NCBI RefSeq assembly: GCF_001659605.2
Contig: NC_035167.2
Span: 2,914,001-2,978,000 of the forward strand
Length of the DNA stretch: 64,000 nucleotides
Direction of reading: 5' to 3'
DNA from: Manihot esculenta
Taxonomy: Eukaryota > Streptophyta > Magnoliopsida > Malpighiales > Euphorbiaceae
Shown here piece after piece: positions 62,014-64,000 of the stretch; position 1 is the first letter of the stretch; each line of letters begins with the position of its first letter. Made by a program: the position numbers and the translations under genes. The notes beneath the pieces were generated by a model. That model saw only the letters and a program-made list of their open reading frames with translations. It ran no database searches and was not told the origin of the DNA.

Positions 62014-63390
62014 TTACTTGATCTTCACTTTAGGCTTTCCTTTATGTAGTTTTAGCCCATAGGTTTGATTAGGCTCCCTCAGCCTATGATTGCAAATGTT
62101 GCACCAAATCTGTCCCATATGAGTTAAAGCACGCCCTAAATATATATGGATTATATGAATATGATTTTGAACTACTCTTGGATCCATTGGAATGATATAA
62201 GTTTGCTCCACACCATTGTTAGAAATTTGTCCTATTGGATCCGTATCATTCCCTCTTTCTTTAGAAAAGATTCGTCCTCGAATCTTGCTGATATTTATGT
62301 CAAGAAGGAAATCTTTAGGCACCCATGTATCTTCAAAGACCTCCTTTTGAATAGGTGGAAATAGTATAAAACTTTCATCATGGATGTTTTCATCAACAAC
62401 CTGCACATCAAGAACAAATGAACTAGACATAAAAATATTAGTCATAGAAAGATCATGTGGATGTGACCCATTCTCCTCTACAACTTCCAAAACAGTCTTA
62501 TTCACCTCCTCCACCTCATCAATCATGTGCTCCCCATGTCCACCATCATTCACAACCTCTTCTATAAGTTCATTAATGGAATTTTCAATTTCAATCTCTA
62601 TGGAAGTTGACATTGGAACTTTAGCCTCTTCTTTCTCCTTTTCTTTCTCCATCTTCTCTCCTTGAAGTAGTCTTGATTCTTTTCCAGCCTCGTTACCCTC
62701 AAACTCACTCTTTTCTCTCATTTTTTCCACAGAACTCAAGCTCTCACTCTCCTTTGTAGCCAAGGCCGAAGCCTCCCTCTCCCTCTCCAGCATTTTTATG
62801 TGATCGGCATATACCTCTTGAGGTGATAAAGGAGCGAGTATAAGCTTCTGTCCTTCATGAGTGAAGGAGTACTTGTTATTGAGCCCATCATGTTGCACCT
62901 TTCTATCATATTGCCACGGCCTACCCAACAATATATGGCTTGCCCGCATAGGTACCACATCGCACAAGATCTCATCCTTATACCTACCAATAGAAAATGG
63001 TATAACCACCTGGCGTGTAACTCTGACCTCACCACAATCGTTTAACCATTGCAATCTGTATGGCTTAGGGTGTTTAATAGAAGCCAAGCCCAATTTCTCC
63101 ACCATATACACACTAGCCACATTTGCACAACTACCTCCATCAATAATGACAGTACACACTTTTCCATTAACCAAACACCTAGTGTGAAATATGTTTTCCC
63201 GTTGTTCCAGGCTTTCTTCCTTAACCTGCATATTCAGAGCACGCCTAGCAACAAGCATCTCACAATGTGCAGCAAGCAACACATTATTAACAAACACATC
63301 CGAATCATCACAGTCATTATTGCAATTATGAGTTCTTTGAGGTATTCTTGTAGAAGTGGACGCTGGTGAGACATTCTGATCTTTACTCAT
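62014..63390 (-). CDS. Gypsy retroelement ORF: aspartic protease domain without RT
   Basis: A 458-residue open frame, start ATG at 63390. Residues about 45-200 match the Ty3/gypsy protease region: CEMLVARRALNMQVKEESLE, HTRCLVNGKVCTVIIDGG, active site IIDGGSCANVAS (D-G/S-G type variant DGG), PYRLQWLNDCGEVRVTRQV and ASHILLGRPWQYDRKVQHDG. A Glu/Lys-rich low-complexity linker follows (about 210-300), then a tail with IRGRIFSKERGNDTD that recalls the end of gypsy polyproteins. RT, RNase H and integrase are absent, yet there is no stop inside. This suggests an internally deleted, non-autonomous element. A gag could lie to the right, outside the window. Confidence 0.8.
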   Translation of the reverse strand: MSKDQNVSPASTSTRIPQRTHNCNNDCDDSDVFVNNVLLAAHCEMLVARRALNMQVKEESLEQRENIFHTRCLVNGKVCTVIIDGGSCANVASVYMVEKLGLASIKHPKPYRLQWLNDCGEVRVTRQVVIPFSIGRYKDEILCDVVPMRASHILLGRPWQYDRKVQHDGLNNKYSFTHEGQKLILAPLSPQEVYADHIKMLEREREASALATKESESLSSVEKMREKSEFEGNEAGKESRLLQGEKMEKEKEKEEAKVPMSTSIEIEIENSINELIEEVVNDGGHGEHMIDEVEEVNKTVLEVVEENGSHPHDLSMTNIFMSSSFVLDVQVVDENIHDESFILFPPIQKEVFEDTWVPKDFLLDINISKIRGRIFSKERGNDTDPIGQISNNGVEQTYIIPMDPRVVQNHIHIIHIYLGRALTHMGQIWCNICNHRLREPNQTYGLKLHKGKPKVKIK

Positions 63391-64000
63391 CCTACCTTAA
63401 ATCAACAAAGAACAAAGAGAACTAGCAAATATTGTGTTAGAAAAGAAAGAACTCAAGTGTTTGCACACTTACCACTCTTTTGCTGATTCTTCAATTGCAC
63501 TTCAGAAACTAAGGTCAACCAACTAACCACAAGGTGCGTTTAATGAAACAAAAAAAAAAAAAGAAAACCTAAAGAAAGAACGAAGAGCGCAAAAACTAGA
63601 AAGAAGACACTGACAATTTGGAAAGTAACACACGAACTAGGTTTTGTGCTACTTGAAAATATCACCTAGAGTATAGACCCAAGCAAACAATACTCCAGCA
63701 ATGTCAAGGAAGCAAAAGCAAGTTTAAATCAAAAAAGAAACTTTGAATTCAAATAAAAACGAACCTGGACAAAAGTTTGAAATTAATTCACTTCAAAGCA
63801 AATTAAATATGGATCTAATTAAATCTACCCAAAAAGGAAAGTATCAAAACACTGCAAATAGAATCAGAAAAAAAAAATGTAAATTTCTGTCAGATCAGAG
63901 ACATGGACGAAAATTCTGGTGTTAAAAGAAGGGATTGACATCAAATCAATGTAGATGCAATTGCCTTAAATGTGCACTTTAGGCAATAGGCAGAATTTCT
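63391..64000 (-). other. Leader or gag-proximal sequence of the gypsy element
   Basis: Purine-rich on the plus strand (AAAAAAAAAAAGAAAACCTA near 63550). No open frame joins the protease ORF, and a 60-residue plus-strand ORF at 63743 shows no family features. It may be element leader or intron-like spacer. Confidence 0.35.

Noticed and set aside
62384..63369. Plus-strand ORFs opposite the gypsy protease
   Set aside because: Antisense shadows of the minus-strand coding frame, Ser/Phe-rich from the Glu/Lys linker.

Overview
The window looks like plant nuclear DNA and most likely comes from cassava (Manihot esculenta) or a close Manihot relative. It is very AT-rich between genes, its genes have GT/AG introns, and it is full of Copia, gypsy, LINE, SINE and MITE-type repeats. 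The species call rests on two tandem 13-exon family-1 glycosidase genes (39910-42694 and 56991-59802). Their deduced proteins read as cassava linamarase, the cyanogenic beta-glucosidase. That call is from recognition, not a database search.

Layout. 1-3652: two LTRs of one gypsy family, in opposite orientations, carrying GC-rich TTCGGCCGCCGAA motifs in pairs 20 bp apart. 3690-10780: an inverted LRR-kinase N-terminal remnant, a small membrane/coiled-coil gene (A1), MITEs and an LTR-like region with three ~300-bp tandem repeats. 11458-14661: a complete class-XII-like, non-RD LRR receptor kinase gene with one intron. 15814-16293: small gene A2. 19330-19810: LINE remnant. 22094-22648: small gene B1, whose 3' end is a captured piece of the receptor-kinase transmembrane region. 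22629-28190: a Copia remnant (minus strand) split by a younger complete Copia element (plus strand, 22809-27500, TSD GTGCC). 28417-35382: a degraded second copy of the kinase/A/B module: kinase 3' tail, truncated A3, an ECA-type Ca2+-ATPase pseudogene, and intact B2. 35390-39790: AT-rich DNA with a minisatellite. 39910-42694: beta-glucosidase gene 1. 42700-56880: repeats, including a triplicated ~2-kb block, a LINE insertion, MITEs and a SINE. 56991-59802: beta-glucosidase gene 2. 61060-64000: gypsy gag remnant and an intact protease-bearing ORF of a probably non-autonomous gypsy element.

Two local systems stand out. The first is a repeated module of LRR receptor kinase plus two families (A and B) of small proteins with an N-terminal hydrophobic segment and a coiled coil. 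A and B look colinear with each other and resemble the coiled-coil region of plant CC-NLR proteins, and one copy (B1) is fused to the kinase membrane segment. The second is a tandem linamarase pair that shares promoter, introns and 3' flank but differs at the N-terminus. Similarities were judged by eye; no alignments or database searches were run.
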